Positions 25,877-36,482 of a stretch of DNA of 64,000 bases are shown here, piece by piece. Source of the stretch: Chitinilyticum litopenaei DSM 21440 (lineage in GTDB: Bacteria; Pseudomonadota; Gammaproteobacteria; Burkholderiales; Chitinibacteraceae). The notes beneath the pieces are model-generated. The model worked only from the letters and a program-made list of their open reading frames with translations. It was not told where the DNA came from and ran no database searches. Made by a program: the position numbers and the translations under genes. Each line of letters opens with the position of its first letter. Positions within the stretch are counted from its first letter, which is position 1. Location: positions 9,740 to 73,739 of the forward strand of contig NZ_ATZJ01000019.1 of assembly GCF_000428145.1 (NCBI RefSeq), read 5' to 3'.

Positions 25877-26932
25877 ATGTCGACCCTTGCCCCCAGCACC
25901 AGCTCTCCGTCCGGTTACATCGCCTATTGCCGGCCCGGCTTCGAAACCGAATGCCTGGCTGACCTGCAGCAGCGCTATGGCAAGCAGGGCCAGCAGGAAA
26001 CCGGCCCGGGCTGGGCTTATCAGACGGCAGCAGCCCGCAGCGAGGAGGATTTCGGCAAACCGCAATCAATGATCTTCGTTCGCGAATGCGTGCCGGTGCT
26101 CGGCCGCCTGAGTCTGCCCGAGCGAGATCGCCTCACGCCCATCGTGCAGTTTCTGCGCGAGCACGCACCAGCCTTCCAGGAAGTCTGGATCGAATATCCC
26201 GATACCAATGAAGGCAAGGCGCTCTCCAGCTTTGCGCGCAAATTCCAGCCGCATGTCGAAAAAGCCTGCCGGGCCGAGGGCTGGCTGAGTGACGGGCCGC
26301 TGCAATGGCGACTGCACCTCTTTTTTGCCGCGCAGAACGAAGTCTTCATCGGCCTGCGCCGCGTTCGCCCCGGCGACTGGCTGTGCGGCATTCCGCGCCT
26401 GCGCATGCCTACCGAAGCGCCCAGTCGCTCGACCCTGAAACTGCTGGAGGCCTTCATCACCTTGGTCGACGAACCCGAGCGGCGGCTGAAGGCGGGGATG
26501 ACCGGAGTCGACCTGGGTGCCGCGCCCGGCGGCTGGACCTACCAGCTGGTGCATCGCGGCCTCAAGGTTTATGCCATTGACAACGGCCCGATGAAAGGCA
26601 GCATGGATGGTCACCCGCAGGTCAAGCACGTGCGCGAAGACGGCTTTCGCTGGAAACCCAAGCACGCCGTCGACTGGCTGGTTTGCGACATGGTCGAGCA
26701 GCCGGTGCGCATTGCCAGTCTGATCGCCCAGTGGCTGGCCAGCGGCACGGCGCGCCAGACGGTGTTCAACCTCAAGCTGCCGATGAAAAAACGCCACGCC
26801 GAGGTCGCCCGCTGCCTGGAAGTGATCACCGATGCGCTGGACGATGCCGGCCTGCGTTATCGACTGCGAGCGCGGCACCTGTATCACGACCGCGAAGAAA
26901 TCACCTGCTACATTCGCGTCGGCAAGGACTGA
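25877..26932 (+). CDS. rlmM: 23S rRNA (cytidine-2'-O)-methyltransferase RlmM
   Basis: Methylates C2498 of 23S rRNA using S-adenosylmethionine; 351 aa, near the E. coli length. An N-terminal THUMP-like region (GYIAYCRPGFETECLADLQQ) precedes a Rossmann methyltransferase with VDLGAAPGGWTYQLVHRGLK. The catalytic tetrad residues are in VCDMVEQP and NLKLPMKKRH. It is preceded by TATCCT, a plausible -10. The N-terminus is slightly longer than in E. coli (serine/threonine rich). Confidence 0.92.
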   Translation: MSTLAPSTSSPSGYIAYCRPGFETECLADLQQRYGKQGQQETGPGWAYQTAAARSEEDFGKPQSMIFVRECVPVLGRLSLPERDRLTPIVQFLREHAPAFQEVWIEYPDTNEGKALSSFARKFQPHVEKACRAEGWLSDGPLQWRLHLFFAAQNEVFIGLRRVRPGDWLCGIPRLRMPTEAPSRSTLKLLEAFITLVDEPERRLKAGMTGVDLGAAPGGWTYQLVHRGLKVYAIDNGPMKGSMDGHPQVKHVREDGFRWKPKHAVDWLVCDMVEQPVRIASLIAQWLASGTARQTVFNLKLPMKKRHAEVARCLEVITDALDDAGLRYRLRARHLYHDREEITCYIRVGKD

Positions 26933-27006
26933 CCCCCCTTGCAACTGACGAGAGGGCAAGGCCCTACGGGATGTTTTGCGGTTCTGCCTGCCCCCGTGTC
27001 ACATAA

Positions 27007-28263
<1,257 letters not shown>

Positions 28264-28283
28264 TCACCCTGAAACAGGCAACA

Positions 28284-28307
28284 GCGGCAGCCTTTGGGCT
28301 GCCGTTT
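28284..28307 (+). terminator. Intrinsic terminator after argD
   Basis: CGGCAGCC (28285-28292) and GGCTGCCG (28297-28304) form an 8-bp stem with a short loop, followed by TTT GC ATTT. It begins 21 bp after the argD stop. Confidence 0.75.
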
Positions 28308-28400
28308 GCATTTCTGCCATTCGCGCACGGAACTTACAAACAATTACTGGACATGAGTCAGGGAAAACACTTATAACAACAACTCCTGCCGCCAGTAAGG

Positions 28401-29156
28401 ATGCTGATCTTGCGTTCGATTCTGCTGCTCCTGTCATTGCTCCATGCATCTCAGGCCTTTGCTGAACAGCACGTTATCCGCTTGATGACACAGCAGCAGG
28501 CACCTTACAACCTGGAAGACCGGCAGGGCCGGCAAAGCGGTCTGGCGCTGGAAGCCGTACGTTGCGCATTACAGCGCATGGGGCGTCAGGCACAGTTCCA
28601 GTTTGTCCCCTGGCTGCGTGCTCAGAACACGGTAAAAGCGGGCCAGGCCGACGGTTTCTTTCCCGCGTCACGCAATGCCGAGCGCGATGCCTATGCCACC
28701 CTCAGCGCAACCGTGGCGCCGCAACAATGGCGCTGGTACCAGCTCAGCAGCAGCACGGCCGATCCGCTTGATGCCGATTTCCGCAACCGTTCCAGAGTCG
28801 GCGCCTATCTGGGCTCGAACATGATGCAGTGGCTCAAGCAGAGCGGCTACATGATCTACGCCGCTCCCTACAATCACGATCAGCTGCTGCGCATGCTCTT
28901 GGCCGGGCGTGTTGAGGCCGTACTGGCCAGCGATCTGGCGATGCAGGAAGCCATCCAGAAAGCCGGAGTGGACGGGCGCATCCGCTCGACGCTGCAGCAG
29001 GACAAACCGATGGGCTTGTATTTCAGCCATCAGTTTCTGGCCACCCAAACCAGCGATTTCCTGCCGACGTTCAACCGAGAACTGGCCAGCTGCCGCAAGC
29101 CGCTTGCTGCTGGTGGAACCCAACCCGCAGGCAGCGGCCCAGCAAAAGGCATCTAG
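28401..29156 (+). CDS. Periplasmic solute-binding protein family 3, orphan
   Basis: A 251-aa secreted protein with a signal peptide MLILRSILLLLSLLHASQAF ending at AFA-EQH. The mature part (IRLMTQQQAPYNLEDRQGRQ, then GLALEAVRCALQRMGRQAQF) follows the family-3 binding fold, with FVPWLRAQNTVKAGQADGFF as in sensory/quinate-like members. The C-terminal tail is Gly/Pro/Ala-rich. No transporter genes are adjacent, so it may work with a sensor. TATAAC 22 bp upstream could be a -10. Its stop is 2 bp before a palindromic element. Confidence 0.72.
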   Translation: MLILRSILLLLSLLHASQAFAEQHVIRLMTQQQAPYNLEDRQGRQSGLALEAVRCALQRMGRQAQFQFVPWLRAQNTVKAGQADGFFPASRNAERDAYATLSATVAPQQWRWYQLSSSTADPLDADFRNRSRVGAYLGSNMMQWLKQSGYMIYAAPYNHDQLLRMLLAGRVEAVLASDLAMQEAIQKAGVDGRIRSTLQQDKPMGLYFSHQFLATQTSDFLPTFNRELASCRKPLAAGGTQPAGSGPAKGI

Positions 29157-29158
29157 GG

Positions 29159-29203
29159 GTATACGCCACCAAGCATTTAACCAAATAGGCTTCACAGGCA
29201 TAC
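29159..29203. repeat. 45-bp palindromic intergenic element, copy 4
   Basis: Left arm GTATACGCCACCAAGCATTT (29159-29178), loop AACCA, right arm AATAGGCTTCACAGGCATAC (29184-29203). It fills the 58-bp gap between two convergent genes. Here GGG precedes the left arm and the right flank is ACA, the opposite of most copies. Confidence 0.85.
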
Positions 29204-29214
29204 ACACCCATGTA

Positions 29215-30540
29215 TTACGGGTGATGATGCGCAGCAACCTCGTCAAGCACCTTGGGCATGACCCGCACCAGCAGAATGCGCGGACCACGCATTTTCTTGA
29301 CCACCACATCGAAACGGTCGAATTCCACGCGCTGACCTTCTTCGGGCAGGTTGCCCAGCTTCCACTGGATCAGCCCGCCGACGGTTTCCGCTTCCGGGTG
29401 GTCGATGTCCATGCCCAGCGCGCGGCTCAGGGTAAAGAGTGGCAGGCTGCCCTTGCCGATCAGCGTGCCGTCATCCTGCACCAGCCAGTCCTGCCGGGCC
29501 TGGCGGAATTCATCGCGGATTTCGCCCACCACGGCCCCCAGCAGATTGTCCAGCGTCACGAAACCGATCGGCGTTTCATCGTCGTAGCAGACCACGGCAA
29601 AATGTGGCGAGCCGGCGCGAAAACGCCGGAACAGCTCGACGGCCGGTGTCTGCGGGGTGACGACTTCCATCGGACGGGCCAGCTCGGCCAGGTCAAGTTC
29701 GTCGGCATCCTGCAGGTGGCGGAAGAACACATCCTTCAGATGCACGACGCCCTGCACATGCCCATCCTCATCAAGCAGCGGATAGCGGCTGTAGCGGTTC
29801 TGGGCAATGGTGGCAAATTGTGTGGCCAGGCTGTCATCCGCATGCAGCGCCACCGCCTCGTGAAAGGGGCGCATCAGATCGGATACTTTCAGCTTGGTAA
29901 AATCCAGGGCCTGCGCGAGCACGTTCCAGTCCAGCTCGCCGTGGTTCTGCCCGGCCGTGCGCCGGCCACGCAGGATCAGCTTCAGTTCTTCGGATGAATA
30001 ATGGCTGTCGTGTCCGCCAGCCACATCCAGCCCGGCCAGCCGCAATACGGCATTGGCGCTGCGGTTGAGCAGCCAGATCCCCGGGTACATCAGCCAGTAA
30101 AAGACATACAGCGGCGTGGCCGTCCAGATGCCGGTCGCTTCGGGCTTGCGGATGGCCAGCGACTTGGGCGCCAGCTCGCCCACCACGATATGCAGAAAGG
30201 AAATCACGCTGAAGGCAAACACGAAGGAAATCGTGTGCACCAGCTTCGGTTCGTCTATCCCCACCGCAGCCAGCACAGGATGCAGCAATTCGGCAAACGC
30301 GGGCTCACCGATCCAGCCCAGCCCCAGCGAAGCCAGCGTGATGCCCAGCTGGCAGGCGGACAGATAGGCGTCGAGCTGGCCATGCACATGCTGCAGGATG
30401 CGTCCGCGCAGGCCATGCAGGCGGGCAATGCTGCGCACGCGTGTCTGCCGCAATTTCACCAGCCCGAATTCGGCAGCGACAAAAAAACCGTTGAGGCCCA
30501 CCAGCAGGAGGGCAAGCAGGATCAGCAAGAAATTGTTCAT
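29215..30540 (-). CDS. CNNM/CorC-HlyC family membrane protein with CBS domains
   Basis: A 441-aa protein: DUF21 membrane domain with helices from [20 protein letters not shown] to about residue 150, then a CBS pair ([40 protein letters not shown]) and a C-terminal CorC_HlyC domain. Homologues take part in magnesium/cobalt homeostasis; the hemolysin name is historical. The start at 30540 is the first ATG of the membrane domain. The gene is convergent with the binding protein and divergent from the pseudouridine synthase. Confidence 0.85.
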   Translation of the reverse strand: MNNFLLILLALLLVGLNGFFVAAEFGLVKLRQTRVRSIARLHGLRGRILQHVHGQLDAYLSACQLGITLASLGLGWIGEPAFAELLHPVLAAVGIDEPKLVHTISFVFAFSVISFLHIVVGELAPKSLAIRKPEATGIWTATPLYVFYWLMYPGIWLLNRSANAVLRLAGLDVAGGHDSHYSSEELKLILRGRRTAGQNHGELDWNVLAQALDFTKLKVSDLMRPFHEAVALHADDSLATQFATIAQNRYSRYPLLDEDGHVQGVVHLKDVFFRHLQDADELDLAELARPMEVVTPQTPAVELFRRFRAGSPHFAVVCYDDETPIGFVTLDNLLGAVVGEIRDEFRQARQDWLVQDDGTLIGKGSLPLFTLSRALGMDIDHPEAETVGGLIQWKLGNLPEEGQRVEFDRFDVVVKKMRGPRILLVRVMPKVLDEVAAHHHP

Positions 30541-30579
30541 GGATTCCGGAGTGACCGTACCGCCCGGAACGCGGGCAGC

Positions 30580-30617
30580 GCATCCCCGGCATTGTAGCCG
30601 ATGCCGGGGATGCTTTT
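30580..30617. repeat. 13-bp perfect hairpin between divergent genes
   Basis: GCATCCCCGGCAT (30580-30592) and ATGCCGGGGATGC (30601-30613) pair perfectly, followed on the plus strand by TTTT. On the minus strand the loop holds TACAAT (30591-30596), a good -10 for the gene starting at 30540. It may therefore be a promoter-overlapping operator or a plus-strand terminator; no plus-strand gene ends here. Confidence 0.55.
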
Positions 30618-30751
30618 CCGGCCTGAGGCAAAACGCGGCGCCGGATTATCCAGCCGTCGCGACGCCTGGCCCACTTTGCCGCAAACCGGACCAGCGGTTT
30701 CCGCCGCGCCCCCTCATCCAGTATGCTGCGCCCCACAGTCGAGAAATGACC

Positions 30752-31549
30752 ATGCGCAAACCACCGCCCCGCCCCACCCGTCCCGCCCCGCCATCCGGCC
30801 AGAGCAGCGACATCGCCAGCATTGCCCGCGCGCTATCGCGGCTGGGATTCTGCTCGCGCAGCCAGGCCGAAGCACTGGTGCTGGCCGGACGAGTCACGCT
30901 CAATGGCAGAACGGAGCGCGATCTCGGACGACGCGTGCACGTGCAGAAAGACCGGCTGCATGTGGATGGCCAGCCGGTCACCGCCAGCCGGCACGTCTAC
31001 CTGATGCTGAACAAGCCGCGCGGGATTGTGACCACGGCCAGTGATGAACAGGGCCGCGCAACCGTATATGACCTGCTCGACATGCAGGCACTACCGTGGC
31101 TGGGACCGGTCGGTCGGCTGGACAAGGCCAGCGAAGGCCTGTTGCTGCTGAGCAACGACACGCGCTGGGCCGCCAGACTGACCGACCCGGCCAGCCATCT
31201 GGACAAGATCTATCACGTGCAGATCGACCAGCTGGCTGACGATGCCCTGCTGGCGCGACTGCATGCCGGTGTGGACAGCCCGGAGGGGCGGCTCGCCGTC
31301 AAGCATGCCGAAGTGCTGCGTCAGGGCGAGAAAAACAGCTGGCTGGCCATCACGCTCGATGAAGGCCGCAACCGGCATATCCGCCGGCTGCTGGAGGCGC
31401 ACGGCATCGCCACGCTGCGTCTGGTGCGCGTGGCCATCGGCCCCTTGCGGTTGGCTGACCTTGGCAAGGGTCAGTCACGTGCGCTGGGCCAGGAAGAACT
31501 GGCCGCACTGAATGCCGCGCTGGCGGCGGCAAGCGGTCGGCAGCGCTGA
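30752..31549 (+). CDS. Pseudouridine synthase, RsuA/RluB/RluE/RluF family
   Basis: A 265-aa RNA-modifying enzyme with a Pro-rich N-terminal tail, an S4 RNA-binding domain ([20 protein letters not shown]) and a catalytic domain. The active-site aspartate is in [17 protein letters not shown], and [15 protein letters not shown] and [15 protein letters not shown] complete the family signatures. The exact target (16S or 23S position) cannot be fixed from sequence. Start 30752 has GAGAAA upstream; ATG 30746 is an in-frame alternative. Confidence 0.85.
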   Translation: MRKPPPRPTRPAPPSGQSSDIASIARALSRLGFCSRSQAEALVLAGRVTLNGRTERDLGRRVHVQKDRLHVDGQPVTASRHVYLMLNKPRGIVTTASDEQGRATVYDLLDMQALPWLGPVGRLDKASEGLLLLSNDTRWAARLTDPASHLDKIYHVQIDQLADDALLARLHAGVDSPEGRLAVKHAEVLRQGEKNSWLAITLDEGRNRHIRRLLEAHGIATLRLVRVAIGPLRLADLGKGQSRALGQEELAALNAALAAASGRQR

Positions 31550-31723
31550 TGTTGCACTGCAAAATCTTCACCCGCAATCTGCAGCGTGCGCTATGCTTTT
31601 GCCCATGAGCAGCCGAAAATTCCCCCGCACGGCGGCGCCGCCAGGACAATTCCGGCAGTACGGCGCAGCAAGTCGGAGCGGGAATTTCTGCCTTCCCGAC
31701 CAGCCTGCCACAGATACTGCGCC

Positions 31724-32590
31724 ATGACGTCCATTCATACTCCCGACAAGCCGCTCAGCGAACTGCGCAATGATCGCCTGGCCATGCTGCAGGACATTGC
31801 CAAGGAACTTGAAGGCGATGTGGTATTCCCGGTGTGTTTTGACGCCACCGTGCAGATCAGCACCGTGATGAAGAGCCAGACGGCCTCGCTGCAGCGCATC
31901 ACCCACGAAGTGCAGAAAGACCCGCTGATTACCAGCAAGCTGCTCAAGCTCGCCAACAGCGTCACCTACAACCCCTCCGGCCAGCAAATCATCGACCTGG
32001 GCGCCGCCATCACCCGGCTGGGCATGGAAATCGCCCGCAGCACGGCGCTGGCCTGCGCCATGGAGCAGCTGGTGCGCTCACGCGAGCTGGCGGCCTTTGA
32101 AACGCTGGCGCACGACATCTGGCAGCACAGCCTGCGCACCGCCATGTGCGCGCGCGTGATTGCCATGCGCCTGACGCGCGTCAACCCCGAACTGGCGATG
32201 CTGGCCGGTCTGGTGCATGACCTTGGCGCCTTTTTCCTGCTTGATCGCGCCAACCGCTATCCCGAACTGCACGAGCGGCCGAAAACCGTCGAATACCTTG
32301 TTGCGCAATGGCATGAAAGCATAGGCACCATTCTGCTCGACAACCTGGGCCTGCCCGAGGAAGTGATCGAGGGGGTGCGCGAAAACGACCAGCCGCGCCC
32401 CACGGTGGAAAACCCGCGCACGCTCAGCGACGTGATTTATGTGGCCAACCTCTTTGCCGGCGGGCTGGAAGAAATCCGCCACCTCGACCTGCCCGGCCAG
32501 ATCGAACCCGTCGAGCTGACGCTGCCCAAGTACCTCGACCTCAAGCCGGAAATGGATGCTGCCTGCGCGGAAATGATGAGCCTCTGGTAA
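31724..32590 (+). CDS. HDOD domain protein (paralogue A of a tandem pair)
   Basis: A 288-aa HDOD protein. Its N-terminus (PLSELRNDRLAMLQDIAKEL, then EGDVVFPVCFDATVQISTVM) and most of its length align with the next gene. The HD-like core is MLAGLVHDLGAFFLLDRAN, which keeps His-Asp, and QWHESIGTILLDNLGLPEEV follows, as in HDOD signalling proteins. A TATGCT hexamer lies in the 174-bp upstream gap. A terminator separates it from its paralogue. Confidence 0.82.
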   Translation: MTSIHTPDKPLSELRNDRLAMLQDIAKELEGDVVFPVCFDATVQISTVMKSQTASLQRITHEVQKDPLITSKLLKLANSVTYNPSGQQIIDLGAAITRLGMEIARSTALACAMEQLVRSRELAAFETLAHDIWQHSLRTAMCARVIAMRLTRVNPELAMLAGLVHDLGAFFLLDRANRYPELHERPKTVEYLVAQWHESIGTILLDNLGLPEEVIEGVRENDQPRPTVENPRTLSDVIYVANLFAGGLEEIRHLDLPGQIEPVELTLPKYLDLKPEMDAACAEMMSLW

Positions 32591-32611
32591 GCCTCACGCC
32601 GCCACCGGCAC

Positions 32612-32645
32612 AGACGGGCCGACGAATAGCGGCCCGTCTTTCTTT
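32612..32645 (+). terminator. Intrinsic terminator between the two HDOD genes
   Basis: AGACGGGCCG (32612-32621) and CGGCCCGTCT (32630-32639) form a perfect 10-bp stem with an 8-base loop, followed by TTCTTTT. Confidence 0.88.
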
Positions 32646-32703
32646 TGCACTGGCATCTGCGCTATGGTTGCGCCACAAAAAAACATCACAGTGCGCAACA
32701 GCC

Positions 32704-33567
32704 ATGTATATGACACCCAACAAATCCGCCGCAGAACTGCGCAACGACCGCCTCAACCTGCTGCAGGAGATCGCCCACGAGCTGGAGGGCGATGTCCTCT
32801 TCCCGGTCTGTTTCGACGCCACCATCCAGATCAGCTCGGTGATGAAAAGCCAGAATGTCACCCCGCAGAAAATGGCGCTGGCCGTCCAGAAAGACCCTTT
32901 GCTCACCGCCCGCCTGCTGCAGCTGGCCAATATGCCGCTGCACAATCCGCAGAATGTCCCGCTGATCAGCCTGGAGGCGGCCATCCAGCGCCTGGGACTG
33001 GAGCATGCCCGCAGCTTCATCCACGGCCTGACCATGGAGCAGCTGAAACGCTCGGCCAATCTGGCCGAATTCGAAAACATCTCGCGCTTCATCTGGACGC
33101 ACAGCCTGCGTACCGCAGCGATTTCCCGCGTGCTCGCACGCCGCCTGGCCCCGCGCGTCGACCCCGAGCTGGCCTTTCTAACCGGCCTGATGCACGACCT
33201 GGGCGCCTTTTACCTGCTCGACCACGCCGCCCACAAGCCCGATCTGGCCGAGCGCCCGCAAAGCGCCCTGTACCTGGTTGCGCAGTGGCATGAAAGCGTG
33301 GGCGACATCCTGCTCGACAGCCTGAAACTGCCACAGGAGCTCGTCGACGCCAGCCGCGAACACGACCAGCCCCGTGCCCCGGTCGAACAGCCGCGCACAC
33401 TGGCCGAAGTGCTCTATGTCGCCAACCTGCTCGCCGGCGCCAATCAGGAAATCCACTACATGGATCTGGACGACAAGCAGCCGGCTACCGAAGCCCGTCT
33501 GCCGGTCTACCACGGCCTGCAGGATGAAATGGATGCCGCCTGCACGCTGATTCTCAATCTCTGGTAG
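32704..33567 (+). CDS. HDOD domain protein (paralogue B of a tandem pair)
   Basis: A 287-aa protein sharing the same N-terminal motif (AAELRNDRLNLLQEIAHELE, then GDVLFPVCFDATIQISSVMK) and HD-like core FLTGLMHDLGAFYLLDHAA with the preceding gene. It is clearly a tandem duplication, now diverged. The start at 32704 (MYMTPNKS) could also be the ATG at 32710. It has its own -10-like TATGGT after the terminator, so the two copies can be regulated separately. A LuxR-type regulator follows on the same strand. Confidence 0.82.
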   Translation: MYMTPNKSAAELRNDRLNLLQEIAHELEGDVLFPVCFDATIQISSVMKSQNVTPQKMALAVQKDPLLTARLLQLANMPLHNPQNVPLISLEAAIQRLGLEHARSFIHGLTMEQLKRSANLAEFENISRFIWTHSLRTAAISRVLARRLAPRVDPELAFLTGLMHDLGAFYLLDHAAHKPDLAERPQSALYLVAQWHESVGDILLDSLKLPQELVDASREHDQPRAPVEQPRTLAEVLYVANLLAGANQEIHYMDLDDKQPATEARLPVYHGLQDEMDAACTLILNLW

Positions 33568-33672
33568 CACCGCGCTCTGTCACGCGGCCAGCGCGGTAAA
33601 TGCCGCGTTGGATTTAAGCCGCGACCAGGCCGCAAAGCGGCGCTTTCGCCGCAGCACGCCGCCGGGCAGGGA

Positions 33673-33678
33673 TATAAT
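33673..33678 (+). promoter_or_regulatory. -10 hexamer (TATAAT) for the LuxR-type gene, leaderless spacing
   Basis: TATAAT ends 7 bp before the ATG at 33686. A start 7 nt downstream would make a leaderless mRNA; if translation begins at 33713 instead, the leader is about 28 nt. Confidence 0.5.
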
Positions 33679-33685
33679 GGACGCC

Positions 33686-34504
33686 ATGCGTCGCACCGAA
33701 GACCACAGCGCCATGAGCGTCCAGCCCAATGAAGACACCCTGCAGCGCCTGCACTGGCAAGTGGAGGCGCTGCAGCACTTTCTCGCCTGCCGCAACCTCT
33801 TCATCATCACCTTCTTCGGCTCGGGCGAAATCCTGGCGCACAACTACCCGGCGCAGGAACAGGCCACCAGGCTCGACGACTTCGGCTTTCTGATCGGCGC
33901 GGACAATCTGCAGGCCATCAAGGCGCTCAGCCGCACCACGGTCACCGGCAGCGAAGGCTGGAAATTCTTCAACCGCGACCTGCAGCTGCACCTCTTCCGT
34001 GTCAACGACACGCTCTGGAATCTCGAAGTCGGCCAGCAGGACGACGACCAGGAGAGCCAGCCCGGCCACGGTGATTTCGAAACCTTCTACAGCCTCACCA
34101 GCACGCTCAGCGACATGCGCGAATGGCAGGGCGGCGGCGAGATGGACGAATTGCTGGCACGCATCCGCGACGAACACCTGCCGAAAATCCGCCAGGTCAA
34201 GGCCGCGATCAGCGACCCCATCCTCGGCATGTGCCTGGAGCTGATCGAAGGCATGGTCGTCTCCACGCTGAGCAACGACGCCGACATCGATCCCAGCCTC
34301 TACGCACTGCTGACGCCATCCGAAGTGCAGGTCGCCAAATTCATCAAGCTGGGCATGTCCACCAAGGAAATCGCCACCAGCCTCAGCGTCGCCTCCAAGA
34401 CCGTGGAAAACCACCGCAACAACCTGCGCGCCAAGCTTGGCATCACCAACAAGGGCATCAACCTGCGCAACTACCTGATCGCACTGGGGAACCCGCAGGG
34501 CTGA
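33686..34504 (+). CDS. LuxR-family transcriptional regulator
   Basis: A 272-aa protein with a C-terminal LuxR-type helix-turn-helix: LTPSEVQVAKFIKLGMSTKE, then IATSLSVASKTVENHRNNLR and AKLGI. The N-terminal 190 residues look like a PAS-type sensory region (FLACRNLFIITFFGSGEILA) without a receiver aspartate signature. It lies 118 bp after the second HDOD gene, so it may regulate or act with that pair. Start 33686 follows the TATAAT; MSVQPN at 33713 is an alternative. Target genes unknown. Confidence 0.8.
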   Translation: MRRTEDHSAMSVQPNEDTLQRLHWQVEALQHFLACRNLFIITFFGSGEILAHNYPAQEQATRLDDFGFLIGADNLQAIKALSRTTVTGSEGWKFFNRDLQLHLFRVNDTLWNLEVGQQDDDQESQPGHGDFETFYSLTSTLSDMREWQGGGEMDELLARIRDEHLPKIRQVKAAISDPILGMCLELIEGMVVSTLSNDADIDPSLYALLTPSEVQVAKFIKLGMSTKEIATSLSVASKTVENHRNNLRAKLGITNKGINLRNYLIALGNPQG

Positions 34505-34666
34505 GACATATCCTTTTGCTGATTGGACATAGGGCTGCAGCTCTTTGCTCTGACGACGCCAGCAAAAAGGGCGAAAGGCCGCCAAGGCCCCAAACCCGTC
34601 ATCCAAAGCATGCAAGCCCAGCCGGCGAACATCACCGGCTGGCTGCTTAAACAACTACAGTCCTGC

Positions 34667-36322
34667 TCAAATCTCGGCGAGTGCCGCTTCCCGGTCTGCC
34701 GCTGCCTGCGGCTGGGCGAGGCAGGCGTGGGCGGCGGCGCGGGCGCTGCATTCGCGGCTGGAGTACGCGCACAGGTAGCTCACGCCTTCGGGCAGCGGCT
34801 CGTAGTTGCTGCGCAATCCGACCACTAGCAAGCGCCCTGCCCGCGCCGCCGCCAGTTTTGCCACCAGGGCCTGCGCTTCGGCATGGCGGAAATCCTCGCC
34901 TGGCAGCGGGTAGTTTTCGGTAACAATGACCACCTCCTCTGCGCGCGTCAGGCGGTTGGCTGGCTTGCCCAGTTCGGCCTGCGCTTCCTCGTGCGTCAGC
35001 ACCGTCCACCGGCCGGCTGCGCCCTGCCGGCCCAGTTCATCGACAAAATGGTCAAATGCCGGCGTCGCCTGGTTGGGGCCGATGCCGCGCGGGTTGACCA
35101 GATTGGCATAATCCTGAGCACGGGCCGCGCGCACGACGATGACGTCGCCGTCAACAGCCAGCGGCAGGATGCGCTGCGGATCGCGTTGCACGCGCACGGC
35201 AGTAGCGGCGGCGCGGGCCGCCAGTGCCTGATGCGCGGCAAGGTCAAATGGCTGCAACAGTGGCATCTGCTGCAGGCGCGACAGCTTGAAGGCCACCACG
35301 CGTTCGACTGTCTCATCCAGGGTCGGGAAGCGCCCGGCACGCGCGGCCTCGACCAGCGCAGCGATCATTGCCAGCTGGCGCGCCTGGTAGTCGCTGTTGT
35401 GATCGTAGTGCTCCTCGGACAGCATGATCATGTCGATGCCGGCGGCAAAGGCCAGCAGCGCGGCCGCCTCGGGCGCATAGTTGCTGCGAATCGCGCCCAT
35501 GTTCATGCTGTCGGAAATCACGATGCCGGCAAAGCCCAGATGCTGGCGCAGCACACCCTGCAGGATGGGCGCGGACAGTGTGGCCGGGTGGATGCTGTCG
35601 ATTTGCGGGTAGCGGATGTGCGAGGTCATCACCAGCTCGACACCGGCGTCGATCGCATGCTTGAACGGCAGCAAGTCTTCCTGCTGCAGGCGCTCGAAGG
35701 ATTTGTCCACCTGCGGAATCAGCCGGTGCGTGTCGCCCACGGTGTCGCCGTGGCCGGGGAAATGCTTGGCGCACATCACGATGCCGCCAGCGTGCCCGCC
35801 CCGCACCGCTGCGGCGGCATGACGCGCGACATCCAGCGGTACTTCGCCAAAGGCGCGCGTATCGATGATGGGCGAATTGGGCGTGAGGTTCACATCCGAG
35901 CAGGGCCCGAGAATGCAATTGAAACCGGCCGAGCGCATTTCCTCGGCCAGCATGGCGTAGACCGAGGCGGTCAGTGCCGCATCGTCGGCCTTGCCCAGCG
36001 CCAGATTGCCCGGCCCGGTGACCGATTCGCGCGTCACCACGCTCCACGCGCCTTCCTGATCCACGCCCAGCAAGAGCGGCACGTGTGCGGTGCGCTGGCG
36101 CACGATGGCGTCCAGATCGCCGGTGAGCCGGCGCGCTTCGGCAAAGGTGCTGGCGTTGTCTTCGCTCAGGTAGCAGCCCCCCAGGTTGTAGCGCTCGATC
36201 AGCGTGCGCGCCGCTTCGGCGTCCTTGCCGGGAAAGGCCAGGATGAAGAGCTGGCCGACTTTTTCCTCGATGCTCCAGCCGGCGATCAGCGCGGCGGCCT
36301 GTTCACGATGGGTATCAAACAT
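34667..36322 (-). CDS. GH3 family beta-N-acetylhexosaminidase (NagZ-type active site)
   Basis: A 551-aa glycoside hydrolase family 3 protein without a signal peptide, so probably cytoplasmic. The hexosaminidase signature CAKHFPGHGDTVGDTH is present, with the Asp-Thr-His dyad (D197, H199) in place of the usual Asp-Ser-His; the nucleophile is D271 in ISDSMNMGAI. It is longer than E. coli NagZ (341 aa) through a C-terminal alpha/beta domain. The start at 36322 has TTGAGGA upstream. It lies downstream of a sugar ABC transporter on the same strand, so it probably cleaves an imported amino-sugar or other beta-linked oligosaccharide. Confidence 0.8.
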   Translation of the reverse strand: MFDTHREQAAALIAGWSIEEKVGQLFILAFPGKDAEAARTLIERYNLGGCYLSEDNASTFAEARRLTGDLDAIVRQRTAHVPLLLGVDQEGAWSVVTRESVTGPGNLALGKADDAALTASVYAMLAEEMRSAGFNCILGPCSDVNLTPNSPIIDTRAFGEVPLDVARHAAAAVRGGHAGGIVMCAKHFPGHGDTVGDTHRLIPQVDKSFERLQQEDLLPFKHAIDAGVELVMTSHIRYPQIDSIHPATLSAPILQGVLRQHLGFAGIVISDSMNMGAIRSNYAPEAAALLAFAAGIDMIMLSEEHYDHNSDYQARQLAMIAALVEAARAGRFPTLDETVERVVAFKLSRLQQMPLLQPFDLAAHQALAARAAATAVRVQRDPQRILPLAVDGDVIVVRAARAQDYANLVNPRGIGPNQATPAFDHFVDELGRQGAAGRWTVLTHEEAQAELGKPANRLTRAEEVVIVTENYPLPGEDFRHAEAQALVAKLAAARAGRLLVVGLRSNYEPLPEGVSYLCAYSSRECSARAAAHACLAQPQAAADREAALAEI

Positions 36323-36420
36323 GATGCTGTCCTCAAAAAATGGGCGTGCGAAACCGCTGACGGCCTCGCACGCCGTCGATAACACGGATCAATAGGGGGA
36401 AATCGGAGATAATCTTATGG

Positions 36421-36465
36421 GTATGCCGCTGCAGCCATTATCGATAAATGGCTGCAGTGGCATAC
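36421..36465. repeat. 45-bp palindromic intergenic element, copy 5 (extended)
   Basis: Left arm GTATGCCGCTGCAGCCATTA (36421-36440), loop TCGAT, right arm AAATGGCTGCAGTGGCATAC (36446-36465). Flanks ATGG and CCAT extend the palindrome to 36417-36469. It lies 18 bp after the permease stop and about 100 bp before the GH3 start. Confidence 0.95.
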
Positions 36466-36482
36466 CCATCTGACAGGCAGAA

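Noticed and set aside
34505..34560. Possible thirteenth palindromic element containing AGGGCTGCAG
   Set aside because: When GGCTG is placed at the family position, neither GTAT nor ATAC occurs at the required 45-bp ends and the arms do not pair.
34883..36382. 499-codon open frame antisense to the GH3 gene
   Set aside because: Shadow frame; the minus-strand gene carries the complete GH3 active site and a ribosome-binding site.
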